Shown: positions 8,839 to 17,886, counted from the stretch's first letter. The stretch is 64,000 nucleotides of DNA from CADEDV01 sp964437415 (GCA_964437415.1 CAYTGN010000018.1:14805-78804), one strand, 5' to 3'. Made by a program: numbers and translations. Notes: generated from the sequence alone by a model not told the origin.

Positions 8839-9312
8839 ATGAATAATATTACCCGGTTAATAATATCTATCGCTATACCTGTTGTGGCAGGAAGTCTAAG
8901 CGGTTTTTTTACGGTGACCGGTGACGGCAGTTGGTATCAGACTATTCAAAAACCATCCTGGAATCCTCCCGGCTGGGTGTTTGGCCCGGTTTGGACCAGT
9001 TTGTATGTGATGATGGGAATCAGTCTTTACCTTGTTTGGAAGTCAAATGCTGAACAAAGCCTGAAGAAAAAAGCAATAATAATTTTTGCCATACAACTGG
9101 CACTGAATTTTTTCTGGTCTTATATCTTTTTCACACTTCAAAGCCCCGGTTGGGCAATGGTGGAGATCATCACGATGTGGTTGTTTATCCTGCTGACCAT
9201 TTTTGCGTTTGCAAAGATCAGTAAAGTTGCGGCATGGCTGCTGGTTCCTTATATCAGTTGGGTGAGTTTTGCCAGCATACTTACTTACACGATCTGGCAA
9301 ATGAACCTCTAA
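8839..9312 (+). CDS. TspO/MBR family protein
   Basis: The 157-residue protein is almost entirely five hydrophobic helices with the aromatic-rich family motif KPSWNPPGWVFGPVWTSLY at about residues 37-55, diagnostic of TspO/peripheral benzodiazepine receptor homologues. Family members bind porphyrins and sterol-like ligands and are linked to stress or tetrapyrrole handling. The gene starts 30 bp after DUF3810 on the same strand. Its last codons overlap the stop of the convergent lipoprotein gene by 4 bp. Confidence 0.95.
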   Translation: MNNITRLIISIAIPVVAGSLSGFFTVTGDGSWYQTIQKPSWNPPGWVFGPVWTSLYVMMGISLYLVWKSNAEQSLKKKAIIIFAIQLALNFFWSYIFFTLQSPGWAMVEIITMWLFILLTIFAFAKISKVAAWLLVPYISWVSFASILTYTIWQMNL

Positions 9313-9677
9313 GGCTTGTGAAGTCTGAAGCCGTTTAATTCCAGGGAATCTAAAAATCTGGAGTAAACCTGGCTATTAAAAGGACCCTTTACAATATCCC
9401 CGGCGTTGTAATAAAGGCTGTCTTTTGTTTTATCAAGAAAATAAAAATTGTTACCTTCTTTCGCAAAAATATATTTGTCAGTCCAGCCAATTTCTGTAAG
9501 ATTAGTAACCCTGCCAATTCCCGATCCTCCCCCTAAATCATAATACAAGCCCCAATTGCCTGTTTCACTTTGCATAAGAAAGTAAGGGCCGGCGATACGT
9601 TTTGTTGGAGTGTACACATCAAAACACCCAACCAAAAAAAATAAAAAACAGTAATTAAGCAGATTAGTTTTTTTCAT
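9309..9677 (-). CDS. Small predicted lipoprotein, unknown function
   Basis: The 122-residue protein has a lipoprotein signal, MKKTNLLNYCFLFFLVGC, with the lipobox Cys at residue 18, so it is probably membrane-anchored on the periplasmic side. The remainder (GPYFLMQSETGNWGLYYDLGGG) is rich in Tyr and Gly and looks like a small beta-sandwich. I do not recognise a named family. It lies downstream of dcd on the minus strand with a GC-rich palindrome between them, and converges on the TspO gene. Confidence 0.7.
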   Translation of the reverse strand: MKKTNLLNYCFLFFLVGCFDVYTPTKRIAGPYFLMQSETGNWGLYYDLGGGSGIGRVTNLTEIGWTDKYIFAKEGNNFYFLDKTKDSLYYNAGDIVKGPFNSQVYSRFLDSLELNGFRLHKP

Positions 9678-9680
9678 AAC

Positions 9681-9703
9681 TCCCCTTTAGGGGTTAGGGG
9701 CTT
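9681..9703. repeat. GC-rich palindromic repeat, copy between dcd and lipoprotein gene
   Basis: TCCCCTTTAGGGGTTAGGGG: a CCCCTTTAGGGG hairpin core followed by a GGGG arm. It belongs by appearance to the palindrome family that is frequent in the aromatic operon. It overlaps the dcd stop codon. Confidence 0.6.
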
Positions 9704-10238
9704 AAAACTTATTCTTCCACATCATACTCTCGATAGGTTTGTCGGGCTGTCCGCTATACTTGGCGTTTTTCTTTTCATTGTATTTGACTTCTATTTCGCC
9801 ATCAACGGGAAAATAAATGAGTTGCCCCACAGGCATCCCTTTATAGACTTTCACCGGTTGTTTTACTGATATCTCCAGTGTCCAGTGACCACAAAAGCCG
9901 ACGTCGCCTTTACCGGCAGTGGCGTGAATATCTATACCCAAACGCCCCGTGGATGATTTGCCTTCCAGGAAAGGGACGTGGGCATGGGTTTCGGTATATT
10001 CTAAGGTGACGCCGAGATAGAAGATATGCGGGTAAAGGACAAATCCTTCTTCAGGTATTTCAAAATATTCGATCTCGTTGTGTTTTTTGGCATCGAGGAT
10101 ATGTTCCCGGTAAGTGGCCAGCCATTTTCCCAGGTGCACATCGTAAGAATTACTACCGAGACATTCCCTGTCATAAGGCGCCAGTTTGATGGTTCCTTTT
10201 CCTATTTCTTCAAGAATTCTTTTATCAGATAATATCAT
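9702..10238 (-). CDS. dcd: dCTP deaminase
   Basis: Dcd deaminates dCTP to dUTP, the source of dUMP for thymidylate synthesis. The 178-residue protein carries the family motif LEGKSSTGRLGIDIHATAG near residue 95 and the catalytic Glu in HWTLEISV. Both are intact. The length matches trimeric Dcd proteins. The start is MILSDKRILEEIGKGTIKL, the usual N-terminus. It is divergent from the phosphopantetheinyl transferase gene, with 82 bp between the two start codons used here. Whether it is the plain deaminase or the bifunctional deaminase/dUTPase cannot be decided from what I can see. Confidence 0.95.
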   Translation of the reverse strand: MILSDKRILEEIGKGTIKLAPYDRECLGSNSYDVHLGKWLATYREHILDAKKHNEIEYFEIPEEGFVLYPHIFYLGVTLEYTETHAHVPFLEGKSSTGRLGIDIHATAGKGDVGFCGHWTLEISVKQPVKVYKGMPVGQLIYFPVDGEIEVKYNEKKNAKYSGQPDKPIESMMWKNKF

Positions 10239-10320
10239 TTACACAATGTGTTTGAGTTATCGCCAATATTTGTGCAATTTTAAACCGAAAATCTGCAATC
10301 ACCAATCTAAACAATCTGTA

Positions 10321-10929
10321 GTGCCTGTTTTTTTTCAACATCAAATCAACGAAAACACCCGGCTGGGAGTGTGGAAGATAGAAGAAAGCGAAGAGTTTTT
10401 TAAAGGAAATGTGCCGCTGCACCGGGATGTGACTCATCCCCATAAGCGGCTCCAGCACCTCGCAGGCCGGTTTTTGCTGCAGTTTCTTTTTCCCGCTTTT
10501 CCCTATGAGCTGATACAGATCGCCGATACCCGGAAACCTTTCCTGGCGAATGAACGATTTCATTTTTCCATTTCTCATTGTGGTGATTTTGCCGCTGCCA
10601 TTGTGAGCCGCACCAACAGGGTGGGAATAGATGTGGAACTTGTGACCCCGAAAGTGCTGAAGATATTGCCAAAGTTCTTATCGCAGGAAGAACAACAGTT
10701 GCTGCAAAACGGCCAAACCCAGGAGCAGGCAACACTTTGCTGGAGTGCTAAAGAGGCCGTGTTCAAGTGGTATGGCGGTGGAGCGGTTGATTTCAGGGCT
10801 CATATCCAATTAGAACAGATCAATACCACGGATGAAACGGTGAGGGGGTGGTTTACCAAGACAAATCAACAGTTCAGTGTGCATTACCGCCAATTCAACA
10901 ATCTTGTGCTTTCTTGGATTTTTAACTAA
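10321..10929 (+). CDS. 4'-phosphopantetheinyl transferase superfamily protein
   Basis: Proteins of this superfamily move the phosphopantetheine arm of CoA onto carrier proteins such as ACP. Diagnostic motifs are present: VGIDVELV (Mg2+-binding GxDxE) and CWSAKEAVFKWYG (WxxKEA). ISHCGDFAAA precedes them. I place the start at the GTG at 10321, giving a 202-residue protein that begins MPVFFQHQINENTRLGVWK. An ATG at 10246 is in frame, but the added residues show no family likeness and fall in the region between divergent genes. With the preferred start the length matches short Bacteroidota homologues. Confidence 0.85.
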   Translation: MPVFFQHQINENTRLGVWKIEESEEFFKGNVPLHRDVTHPHKRLQHLAGRFLLQFLFPAFPYELIQIADTRKPFLANERFHFSISHCGDFAAAIVSRTNRVGIDVELVTPKVLKILPKFLSQEEQQLLQNGQTQEQATLCWSAKEAVFKWYGGGAVDFRAHIQLEQINTTDETVRGWFTKTNQQFSVHYRQFNNLVLSWIFN

Positions 10930-10981
10930 CTGTTATTTTGCACCGATTAAAAAACATTTTTACTTGCACAAAAACTATTTT

Positions 10982-11623
10982 ATGAAAGTTATTATTTCTC
11001 TGTTTACACTTGCAGCCTTTACATTGATTTCCTGTGGCCCCAAAATTTATAAGTCGGCTAGTTTTGATACAGCATTGGCAAGACATAAAACGGTTGCAAT
11101 TCTTCCTGCGGCCGTTTCCACCAAACTAAGGCCTAATGAAGCGAAACGGATCACGCCTGAACAACTGGATGATATGAATGAAAAAACAGGGTATGCTATC
11201 CAGGATAAAATGTACAGTTGGTTTCTTCGGAGATCAGAAAAGTTTCAATACACCGTTATTTTTCAGGATGTCACAAGGACTAATGCATTACTGAAACAGG
11301 CAAACATATCATACAATGACCTGGCGGCTAAAGATAGAACTGAGCTGGCCCAATTGCTAGGGGTGGATGCAGTATTGCAAAACAGGTCTGATATGGATAA
11401 ACCCATGTCTGAAGGTGCGGCTGTTGCGGTAGGAGTTGTTTTTGGTGTGTGGGGGAACACAAACAGCGTACAGACCACTATCAATATACATGACGGAAAA
11501 ACAGGCAACTTATTATGGAAGTATGATTACCAGGCCTCAGGTTCTGTAGGAACATCCGCCGACAGGCTGGTAAATGCCCTGATGCGAAATGCTTCGAAGA
11601 AATTTCCTTATAGCGTAAAATAA
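10982..11623 (+). CDS. Predicted lipoprotein, CsgG/GNA1162-like
   Basis: The 213-residue protein starts MKVIISLFTLAAFTLISCGP: an 18-residue signal with lipobox Cys. The mature part runs through KTVAILPAAV and a predicted alpha/beta domain ending with NIHDGKTGNLLWKYDY and a C-terminal helix. This layout is reminiscent of envelope lipoproteins such as GNA1162/CsgG-like proteins that assemble at the outer membrane, but the match is by pattern only. ATG at 10982 is chosen since upstream residues of the open frame overlap the previous gene. A strong hairpin terminator follows directly. Confidence 0.75.
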   Translation: MKVIISLFTLAAFTLISCGPKIYKSASFDTALARHKTVAILPAAVSTKLRPNEAKRITPEQLDDMNEKTGYAIQDKMYSWFLRRSEKFQYTVIFQDVTRTNALLKQANISYNDLAAKDRTELAQLLGVDAVLQNRSDMDKPMSEGAAVAVGVVFGVWGNTNSVQTTINIHDGKTGNLLWKYDYQASGSVGTSADRLVNALMRNASKKFPYSVK

Positions 11624-11628
11624 TATTG

Positions 11629-11664
11629 AATAAACAAGACCGCTGCAAAGCGGTCTTGTTTATT
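11629..11664. terminator. Bidirectional rho-independent terminator
   Basis: A perfect 16-bp stem (AATAAACAAGACCGCT with AGCGGTCTTGTTTATT) with a GCAA loop lies between two convergent genes. The U-rich arms on both strands suit termination in both directions. It overlaps the stop codon of the DUF2130 gene. Confidence 0.92.
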
Positions 11665-12850
11665 ATTCTTCACTTCCGTTTTCCAGCAGGTTCAGGTCCA
11701 CCGATTCCATACCGGCTATACCTTCAATGGAGCCCCTGACATGGGCTGCATTCAGCAACACCTTTTCTAATTGTTTTTCCCTCGCCTTCCAGAGTTTTTC
11801 CATTGCATCTCTTTCTTTCTGGATGGAAAGTTTCATGCTCATAAATCCTTCACGAATGGCCTGCCATTGCTCGGCAAACTCCCGGCTGGTAAGGTAATTA
11901 TACAAGAGGTGCATTTTATCACCCCTGTTTTCCTGGCTTTTAAGTGCGGTTGAAATTTTGATGATACCATCCCGCAGCATCTGGACCACTGCTTTCACAT
12001 CACTGAAAGAGCATATCCATACACCCTCTTTTTCACCAAACTGGTTCATATCCTTTGGCAAAGCCTGGGTGACGATCACAGCAATATCTGCACTTTGGCT
12101 GCGCATATCTGCCTTCAGTTTTTCAATCCAGTCATTTGCAAAGGCATTGGTCCGTTTGCTTTCAAAGATGATCTTACCACATTCCTGCCCGAAATTATTC
12201 CGCACAGTCTGAATGCAATCTGCGCCACGAACTCCTTTGCCCACTTCGCTGATTACATCAAAAGGAAAAGCTGTTCGAAGCATTTCTTCCAATGCCAGTT
12301 CCTGCACTTCACCCTGCAGTTGCATGGAGCCCTGTTCGGCTTTTCGGCGCATTTCATCAGCCAGTTTTTTTTGATCATCTAACTGTTTTTCCATCTCTTT
12401 CAGCCGCAATTGGAATTCTGTTTCCTTTGCGGCGATGCGCTGTTCTTCCAGTTTTCTTATTTCCACAGATAGTTTTTCCCTTTCTTCCTGTAGTTTTTTC
12501 TGCACGGACAGTTCCAGTTCAGCTTCTTTATTTTTAAGTTCCTGTTCTTTCTTTAAAAATTCAAGTTGCTGCTGGCGGGCCTGCTTCAGTTTTTCTTCAT
12601 TGTTTTTATTATTCTGTTCGAGCAGGCGGAGTTTATTCTCAAAGTCGGCGCTGATGTTTTTGCGCAGACTTTCTTCCAGTGCAGTTTGAAGACGCTTCTT
12701 TTCTTCTTCCAGTTTTACCTGGAATTCTTCATTCTTCTTTTTCTGCCAGTCAGCGGCTTTTGATCTCAGCTCTTTTTCCACTTCTTCCCTTATGGCATCA
12801 TTGGGCTCAAACTGGTGGCCACATTCCGGGCATTTTATTTCTGTTGACAT
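11663..12850 (-). CDS. DUF2130 domain-containing coiled-coil protein
   Basis: The 395-residue protein has three parts. Residues 1-15 contain a CPECGHQF zinc-ribbon half. Residues 20-180 form a long charged coiled coil rich in Glu, Lys and Gln. Residues 190-370 form the DUF2130 domain, with EVGKGVRGADCIQTV and IIFESKRTNAF around residues 200-235. The ESKRT element resembles the catalytic core of restriction-endonuclease-like folds, and DUF2130 is thought to be nuclease-like. That is inference. The gene is convergent with the lipoprotein gene and shares its terminator. It stands upstream of two tRNA genes on the same strand. Confidence 0.9.
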   Translation of the reverse strand: MSTEIKCPECGHQFEPNDAIREEVEKELRSKAADWQKKKNEEFQVKLEEEKKRLQTALEESLRKNISADFENKLRLLEQNNKNNEEKLKQARQQQLEFLKKEQELKNKEAELELSVQKKLQEEREKLSVEIRKLEEQRIAAKETEFQLRLKEMEKQLDDQKKLADEMRRKAEQGSMQLQGEVQELALEEMLRTAFPFDVISEVGKGVRGADCIQTVRNNFGQECGKIIFESKRTNAFANDWIEKLKADMRSQSADIAVIVTQALPKDMNQFGEKEGVWICSFSDVKAVVQMLRDGIIKISTALKSQENRGDKMHLLYNYLTSREFAEQWQAIREGFMSMKLSIQKERDAMEKLWKAREKQLEKVLLNAAHVRGSIEGIAGMESVDLNLLENGSEE

Positions 12851-12919
12851 CTATATGCGAGTTTGATTCAAATCTAAAATAAAAAAGCGACCCACTTTGA
12901 ATGAATCGCTTTTATATAG

Positions 12920-13005
12920 TGCCCCGGATCGGAGTTGAACCGATACGGCCATTGCTGGCCACAGGATTTTAAGTCCTGCGTGTCTACCAATTTCACCACC
13001 AGGGC
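12920..13005 (-). tRNA. tRNA-Leu (anticodon TAA)
   Basis: This is an 86-nt tRNA with the long variable arm of Leu tRNAs. The acceptor GCCCTGG pairs with CCGGGGC, with discriminator A. The anticodon stem CAGGA/TCCTG encloses CTTAAAA, giving anticodon TAA. The T-arm GGTTCAACTCC is present. Confidence 0.95.
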
Positions 13006-13062
13006 AATTGTGTTACCATGAAGGTAAAAAAAATCCTCCCGTAAAAACGAGAGGATCTCCAG

Positions 13063-13135
<73 letters not shown>

Positions 13136-13229
13136 TTGCTGACTGCCGGACTCTTCACCCCGGCCTGTAAAGAACTAAAGGGTTGCAAAAATAGGCATTG
13201 GTCTTTTTGCAAAAAAATTTTTTCCAGCC

Positions 13230-13448
13230 TTATTTATACTTGGGAGTGTATAAAGTGCTTTCCTGCACTTTCACTTTGGGTTTGTCATAGCGTTTGGTGG
13301 AAAGCATGTAGCAGCCGCCCAGCACAAAAGCCACGATACAAGCCACCTGCAGATAGAAAAGAAAACCGGATGAAGAAACCCAGTCATGCATAAAGTCCTT
13401 GTCCTGAACTTTTTTCAATTCCTGCTGGTAGTCATGTGTTGTGCTCAT
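13230..13448 (-). CDS. Small membrane protein of unknown function
   Basis: The 72-residue protein has one clear transmembrane helix (FLFYLQVACIVAFVLGGCYM, about residues 29-48), a charged N-terminal part and a Lys-rich C-terminal tail. The start MSTTHDYQQELKKVQDKDF looks natural. I do not recognise a family. It lies alone between the tRNA-Gly and a glycosyltransferase, all on the minus strand. Confidence 0.65.
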   Translation of the reverse strand: MSTTHDYQQELKKVQDKDFMHDWVSSSGFLFYLQVACIVAFVLGGCYMLSTKRYDKPKVKVQESTLYTPKYK

Positions 13449-13501
13449 AGCAAAATTTTGTGTTGCAAAAATAAGGGTTCGCCCTGAAATATTTACCTCC
13501 T

Positions 13502-14524
13502 TTACCGGACAATTTCTTCAAAGGTATTTTGCTTTTTGGCAAAATGCCGCCATGCCACATTGCCTTTGAAAACACCCGGCAGATCAAATGATTTTTTTTG
13601 CGGGAAAACACTCCGTCGTTGGTAAAACAACCACCATTTTATGAATGCAAGGTGGGCCCTGATGACAGCGACAAAATAACCCGGATCCCCCCTGAATAGT
13701 CCCTTCCAGGCTGAAACGGCATCCAGCAAATTGCGGAATGGCATCACCCAAAGTTTCCGCTGCCAGGGAAGATTTTTGGAAAGCATGATGCGGTTGTTGC
13801 GAAAATTGAGATACGTTTTAAGGGAGTTGCCCCTTGGTAATGTGCCGCCGCCTACATGATACACAACTGATGAAGGGCATGACCATACCTGGTGACCGGC
13901 ACTCTGCATGCGCCAGCACAGATCAATCTCTTCCTGGTGGGCAAAAAAGTATTCATCAAATCCACGCATGGCATGAAACACTGATGCCCTTATAAACAAA
14001 GCAGCGCCACTGGCCCAGAATATTGGTGCCGGCTGATCATATTGGCCTTTATCCGCTTCGCAAATGTCAAACACCCGTCCTCTTGCAAAAGGATAGCCGA
14101 ACTTATCAATCCAGCCTCCGGCAGCTCCTGCATAATCAAACATAGCCCGGTTGCTATAAGAAAGGATCTTGGGCTGACAGGCAGCAATGGCCGGATTGCC
14201 TTCGAGCAGATCAATCATAGGCTGCAACCATCCTGCTGTTACTTCCACATCTGAATTGAGGATAACATAATAATCTGCCTGTACCTGTTTCAGCGCTTCA
14301 TTGTATCCTTTGGCAAAGCCATAATTTTTATCCAGCGGGACGATCTTTGCTGTCCGGTGATGCTCCGCTACATAATCAACCGAATCATCTGTTGACCCGT
14401 TGTCTGCAACAATAACTTCTGCCATAGCAGAAGAAAATGCCATGACAGTGGGAAGAAACTGTTCGAGGTGTTTTCTTCCGTTCCAGTTCAGGATAACAAC
14501 CGCAACTTTAGATGAAGAACTCAA
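13502..14524 (-). CDS. Glycosyltransferase family 2 protein
   Basis: The 340-residue GT-A fold glycosyltransferase shows VAVVILNWNGRKHLEQFLP at the N-terminus, VIVADNGSTDDSVDY (nucleotide-sugar binding), the metal-binding ILNSDVEV near residue 93, and the acceptor-region motif CWRMQSAGHQVWSCP near residue 210. These are typical of rhamnosyl- and related surface-polysaccharide transferases. The C-terminal 100 residues contain hydrophobic amphipathic helices that could touch the membrane. No polysaccharide cluster surrounds it, so its donor and acceptor remain unknown. It is divergent from the histidine kinase gene. Confidence 0.9.
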   Translation of the reverse strand: MSSSSKVAVVILNWNGRKHLEQFLPTVMAFSSAMAEVIVADNGSTDDSVDYVAEHHRTAKIVPLDKNYGFAKGYNEALKQVQADYYVILNSDVEVTAGWLQPMIDLLEGNPAIAACQPKILSYSNRAMFDYAGAAGGWIDKFGYPFARGRVFDICEADKGQYDQPAPIFWASGAALFIRASVFHAMRGFDEYFFAHQEEIDLCWRMQSAGHQVWSCPSSVVYHVGGGTLPRGNSLKTYLNFRNNRIMLSKNLPWQRKLWVMPFRNLLDAVSAWKGLFRGDPGYFVAVIRAHLAFIKWWLFYQRRSVFPQKKSFDLPGVFKGNVAWRHFAKKQNTFEEIVR

Positions 14525-14612
14525 TAATGTTTTTTTTCAAAAATAAGGGATGATAACCATCCTTGCATACAGTCTTTTTTCAGTTTTAGTCTGATAGCTG
14601 TTAAATTCGTAT

Positions 14613-15764
14613 ATGTTTCAGCAAATGTTTAACTGGCGAACGGGACTGGCTTTGATTGCCATTATCATTGTAACCGGCACCATTTTCTATTCCCGTTATT
14701 TAGCCCGCAAGATCGCTGCTGATGAACGCCTGAAAGTGGAGCAATGGGTGGAAGCCGGCAAATTCCTGATCAATTCCCCGGCTGATGCGGATACAAGACT
14801 TGCCTCCATGCTGCTGACGCAGAATACCAGCATCCCTATTATTGAAACAGATGAAAAAGACAGCATTCTTCAATACATCAATATTGATTCAGCAAAAGCT
14901 GTGGCAAACGGCTCATTTGTTGAAAAAAAACTCAGACAGTTCAAAGCACAGCATCCTCCTGTGGAATGGACCGATCCCAATGACCCGGCAATAAGAAACC
15001 GGTATTATTATGGTGAATCGAAATTGCTGAAAGAAGTAAGGTATTACCCGCTGGTGCAATTATGTATTGTGGGTTTATTCATTATTGTCACATTACTGGC
15101 ATTGCGCAGCAGTTACCGCTCTGTACAAAACCAGGTTTGGGCAGGTATGGCCAAGGAAACCGCCCACCAGTTGGGCACTCCCGTTTCTTCTCTGGAAGGA
15201 TGGGTGGAAATGATGAAAGAAAAACCGGAGAATGAAAAAATAGTGCAGGAACTGGAAAAGGATGTAAGACGTTTAAGACTGGTCTCTGACAGGTTTGGAA
15301 AGATCGGCAGTTCTCCGCAATTGGAGGAAATGAATATCGTGAGCCAGGTGAGCAATATGATGGATTATATCAGGAAAAGGGCGCCTGGGTCAGTTAATTT
15401 TTCCATCAATACGAATGGCGCCGATACCATCATTGCCAGGGTATCAGCTCCGTTGTTTGATTGGGTGATAGAAAACCTGCTCAAGAATGCATTGGATGCT
15501 ATGGAGGGCAAAGGTTCGATAGATGTGGCCATTCTGGATGATGTTAAATCAGTGGTGATTGATGTGACAGATTCGGGGAAAGGAATAGCTGCCCAGCATA
15601 TCAGCCAGGTGTTCAAACCCGGCTTTACCACTAAAAAAAGAGGATGGGGACTTGGACTGAGCCTTTCACGCCGCATCGTTGAGCAGTATCATAAAGGACA
15701 GATATTTGTCAAATATTCAGAACCGGGAAAAGGAACAACTTTCAGAATTGTACTGCACAAATAA
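14613..15764 (+). CDS. Membrane sensor histidine kinase
   Basis: The 383-residue kinase has helices at about residues 9-28 and 148-166 that flank a roughly 120-residue periplasmic sensor. The H-box AKETAHQLGTPVSSLEGW supplies the phospho-accepting His near 187. The ATPase domain has the N box ENLLKNALDAM, G1 DSGKGIA and G2 GWGLGLSLSRRIVE. No response regulator gene is adjacent, so it is an orphan kinase. No HAMP domain is evident between the second helix and the H-box. The signal is unknown. Confidence 0.92.
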   Translation: MFQQMFNWRTGLALIAIIIVTGTIFYSRYLARKIAADERLKVEQWVEAGKFLINSPADADTRLASMLLTQNTSIPIIETDEKDSILQYINIDSAKAVANGSFVEKKLRQFKAQHPPVEWTDPNDPAIRNRYYYGESKLLKEVRYYPLVQLCIVGLFIIVTLLALRSSYRSVQNQVWAGMAKETAHQLGTPVSSLEGWVEMMKEKPENEKIVQELEKDVRRLRLVSDRFGKIGSSPQLEEMNIVSQVSNMMDYIRKRAPGSVNFSINTNGADTIIARVSAPLFDWVIENLLKNALDAMEGKGSIDVAILDDVKSVVIDVTDSGKGIAAQHISQVFKPGFTTKKRGWGLGLSLSRRIVEQYHKGQIFVKYSEPGKGTTFRIVLHK

Positions 15765-15806
15765 AAAAGTCGATTGCTTTGAGGATTCAGGAGTGAATAA
15801 GAATAC

Positions 15807-15814
15807 TATATTTG
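15807..15814 (+). promoter_or_regulatory. Probable -7 promoter element for tRNA-Leu(GAG)
   Basis: TATATTTG matches TAnnTTTG exactly and sits 13 nt before the tRNA 5' end, as expected for a short-leader tRNA transcript. Confidence 0.55.
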
Positions 15815-15827
15815 CAGTCCTCAAAAA

Positions 15828-15911
15828 GCCCAGGTGGTGAAATTGGTAGACACGCTACTTTGAGGTGGTAGTGGCCGAAAGGCTGTGCTGGTTCGAATCC
15901 AGTCTTGGGCA
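15828..15911 (+). tRNA. tRNA-Leu (anticodon GAG)
   Basis: This is an 84-nt Leu-type tRNA with a long variable arm. The acceptor GCCCAGG pairs with CTTGGGC, with discriminator A. The anticodon stem CTACT/GGTAG encloses TTGAGGT, giving GAG. The T-arm GGTTCGAATCC is present. It is followed at once by a terminator. Confidence 0.95.
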
Positions 15912-15914
15912 CAG

Positions 15915-15951
15915 GTAAAGCTCTGATGAATGTCAGGGCTTTACTTTTTTA
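15915..15951 (+). terminator. Rho-independent terminator after tRNA-Leu(GAG)
   Basis: A 12-bp stem (GTAAAGCTCTGA with TCAGGGCTTTAC, one G-U pair) is followed by a run of six T. It starts 3 nt after the tRNA. Confidence 0.85.
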
Positions 15952-15964
15952 TACAACACTATGT

Positions 15965-17353
15965 TTACAATAATACCCCTTTCAACATTAAAAATGCTGT
16001 TCCAAAGTAGATCAGCAGTCCCGTAACATCCACAAGGGTAGCAACAAATGGAGTAGACGAAGTAGCGGGGTCAGCGCCTAATCGCTTTAATAATAATGGT
16101 AGCATAGAACCCATAATGGTTCCCCACATCACCACACCAACAACCGCAAACCCGATCGCAAATCCAATACGAACATAATGCTCGCCGAAAAGGTCAAAGA
16201 AATGATAACCGCCGAAAACAATCATAAAACCCATGATGCCGAGTGTGGCGCCCATCACAAGACCGGAAATTACTTCTCTCCTTGCAATCCGCCACCAATC
16301 ACTAACAGTGATTTCTCCCAGCGCCATAGCCTGAATGATCAATGTGGCTGCCTGCGAGCCGCTATTGCCTCCGCTGGATATAATGAGCGGAATAAAAGTG
16401 GATAACACAAGCACCTGTTCCAGTGTTTCCTGGAAACTTGACATAGCGGCAATGGTGAGTGTTTCCCCAATAAATAAAATAATAAGCCAGATGATCCTTT
16501 TCTTATACAGTTTGAACAAAGGCACATCTAAATATGGCTCATCAAGAGCGGAAGTACCCCCGATCTTCTGAATATCCTCACTGAATTCTTCACTGGCCAC
16601 CCAAAGAATATCATCAATTGTCACAATGCCTAACAATTTGTTGCTGTTGCTTACAACCGGCAAAGCCACCCGGTTATTCATTTTAAACACCTCACTGGCT
16701 GTTTCCTGGTCGTCAAATGCATTCAGGGCAATGACCCGGTTATCCATCAGTTCCGAAACTTTTTTATCTGGCGGATTTAAGATGAAATCCCTGATACGTA
16801 TATCGTCAAGCAGTTCTCCCTTATTGTTGATTACATAGATCACTTCAATGGTCTCACTGTCTTTGCCAAACTTGCGAATGGTGGCAAACACTTCTTCAAT
16901 CGTATTATCAGGATATACGTATACATAGTCCGGCGTCATGAGGCGGCCTATACTATTTTCAGGATAGCCCAATAATGAAAGGGTGATCTTTCGTTCTTCC
17001 GGATCCAGCAATTTGATGAGTTCCCTCACAGCATTGCTGGGTAGTTCTTCTAAAAAATCGGTGCGGTCATCGGCAGGCAGTTCGTTGAGCAGGGTGGCGG
17101 TGGTGCTGGCAGGCAATTCATGAATGATCCTTTTTTGAGTTGACAGGTCCAGAATCTTGAAAACACTGGCTGCCCTGTGCACAGACATGTTAGCAACGAT
17201 CTGGCTTTCATAGTCGGGATATTCTTCTACCAGTCCGGCCACATCGCTGATGTTCTGGTGGTCGAGAAAATCCCTGATCTGAAGCTTGTCTTCTGTTTGA
17301 ATGACAGCCTCAAACTGCTCGTGTAGGGTAGGTTGTTCCAATTCCAATGACAT
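15965..17353 (-). CDS. mgtE: Magnesium transporter MgtE
   Basis: MgtE is a homodimeric Mg2+ channel gated by cytosolic Mg2+. The 462-residue protein has the usual order: an MgtE N-domain (about residues 25-130, with LLNELPADDRTDFLEELP), two CBS domains (about 135-255, beginning RLMTPDYVYVYPDNTIEEVF), a connecting helix, and five membrane helices (about 290-462, with ISSGGNSGSQAATLIIQAMA and the ion-path motif GTIMGSMLPLLLKRLGADPA). All landmarks are intact. No riboswitch structure is evident upstream. It converges on the tRNA-Leu(GAG) terminator. Confidence 0.95.
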   Translation of the reverse strand: MSLELEQPTLHEQFEAVIQTEDKLQIRDFLDHQNISDVAGLVEEYPDYESQIVANMSVHRAASVFKILDLSTQKRIIHELPASTTATLLNELPADDRTDFLEELPSNAVRELIKLLDPEERKITLSLLGYPENSIGRLMTPDYVYVYPDNTIEEVFATIRKFGKDSETIEVIYVINNKGELLDDIRIRDFILNPPDKKVSELMDNRVIALNAFDDQETASEVFKMNNRVALPVVSNSNKLLGIVTIDDILWVASEEFSEDIQKIGGTSALDEPYLDVPLFKLYKKRIIWLIILFIGETLTIAAMSSFQETLEQVLVLSTFIPLIISSGGNSGSQAATLIIQAMALGEITVSDWWRIARREVISGLVMGATLGIMGFMIVFGGYHFFDLFGEHYVRIGFAIGFAVVGVVMWGTIMGSMLPLLLKRLGADPATSSTPFVATLVDVTGLLIYFGTAFLMLKGVLL

Positions 17354-17476
17354 ATTTCAAAAGTACGAAGTATGAAATTAGAACCGTGGACCGGGCTTTA
17401 TGTAAATGAAAATTCATTTAAGACGACTAACGATAATGGACATATTTCTAACTTCGTATTTCTTACTTTCCAAACT

Positions 17477-17860
17477 ATGATAAGTCCTTTTTTATTTATT
17501 GCGGCTGCCGGGGAAAAGGGCAGGGGTGTGTTTACCAGTGAAGATATCGACAGTGGAACACTCATTGAAATTGCTCCGGTGATTGTGATGGGCGCCTCCG
17601 AAAGAAGGCTGCTGGATCAAACCCGGTTACATGATTATATTTTTGAATGGGGAGATAAAAAGGACAGATGCTGCATGGCGCTGGGATATGTGCCCGTCTA
17701 TAATCATGCTTACAACTCCAATTGTGAGTATGAAATGGATTTTGCTTCTGAACAAATTCTTATCAGAACAGTGAAACAGGTAAAGGCAGGTGAGGAACTT
17801 TATATCAATTATAACGGCGACTGGAATGATGGCAAAAAACTTTGGTTTGATGCAAAATAA
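17477..17860 (+). CDS. SET domain protein
   Basis: The 127-residue protein is essentially one SET domain: GRGVFTSEDIDSGTLIEIAP at the start, YNHAYNSNCEYEMDF in the middle (NHxxxxN pseudoknot motif) and AGEELYINYNGDWN at the end. SET domains are lysine methyltransferases using SAM; bacterial targets of such short versions are unknown. ATG at 17477 is preferred, since the family match begins there and the upstream frame (from 17372) overlaps the region between divergent genes. It is convergent with the CHRD lipoprotein gene. Confidence 0.85.
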   Translation: MISPFLFIAAAGEKGRGVFTSEDIDSGTLIEIAPVIVMGASERRLLDQTRLHDYIFEWGDKKDRCCMALGYVPVYNHAYNSNCEYEMDFASEQILIRTVKQVKAGEELYINYNGDWNDGKKLWFDAK

Positions 17861-17862
17861 AA

Positions 17863-17886
17863 TCCGCCCTGCAGGTGCAGGACGGA
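17863..17886. terminator. Probable bidirectional terminator hairpin
   Basis: TCCGCCCTGCA/TGCAGGACGGA form an 11-bp stem with one mismatch and a GG loop, followed by CTGTCTATTTT. It lies 3 bp after the SET gene, between convergent genes. Confidence 0.65.
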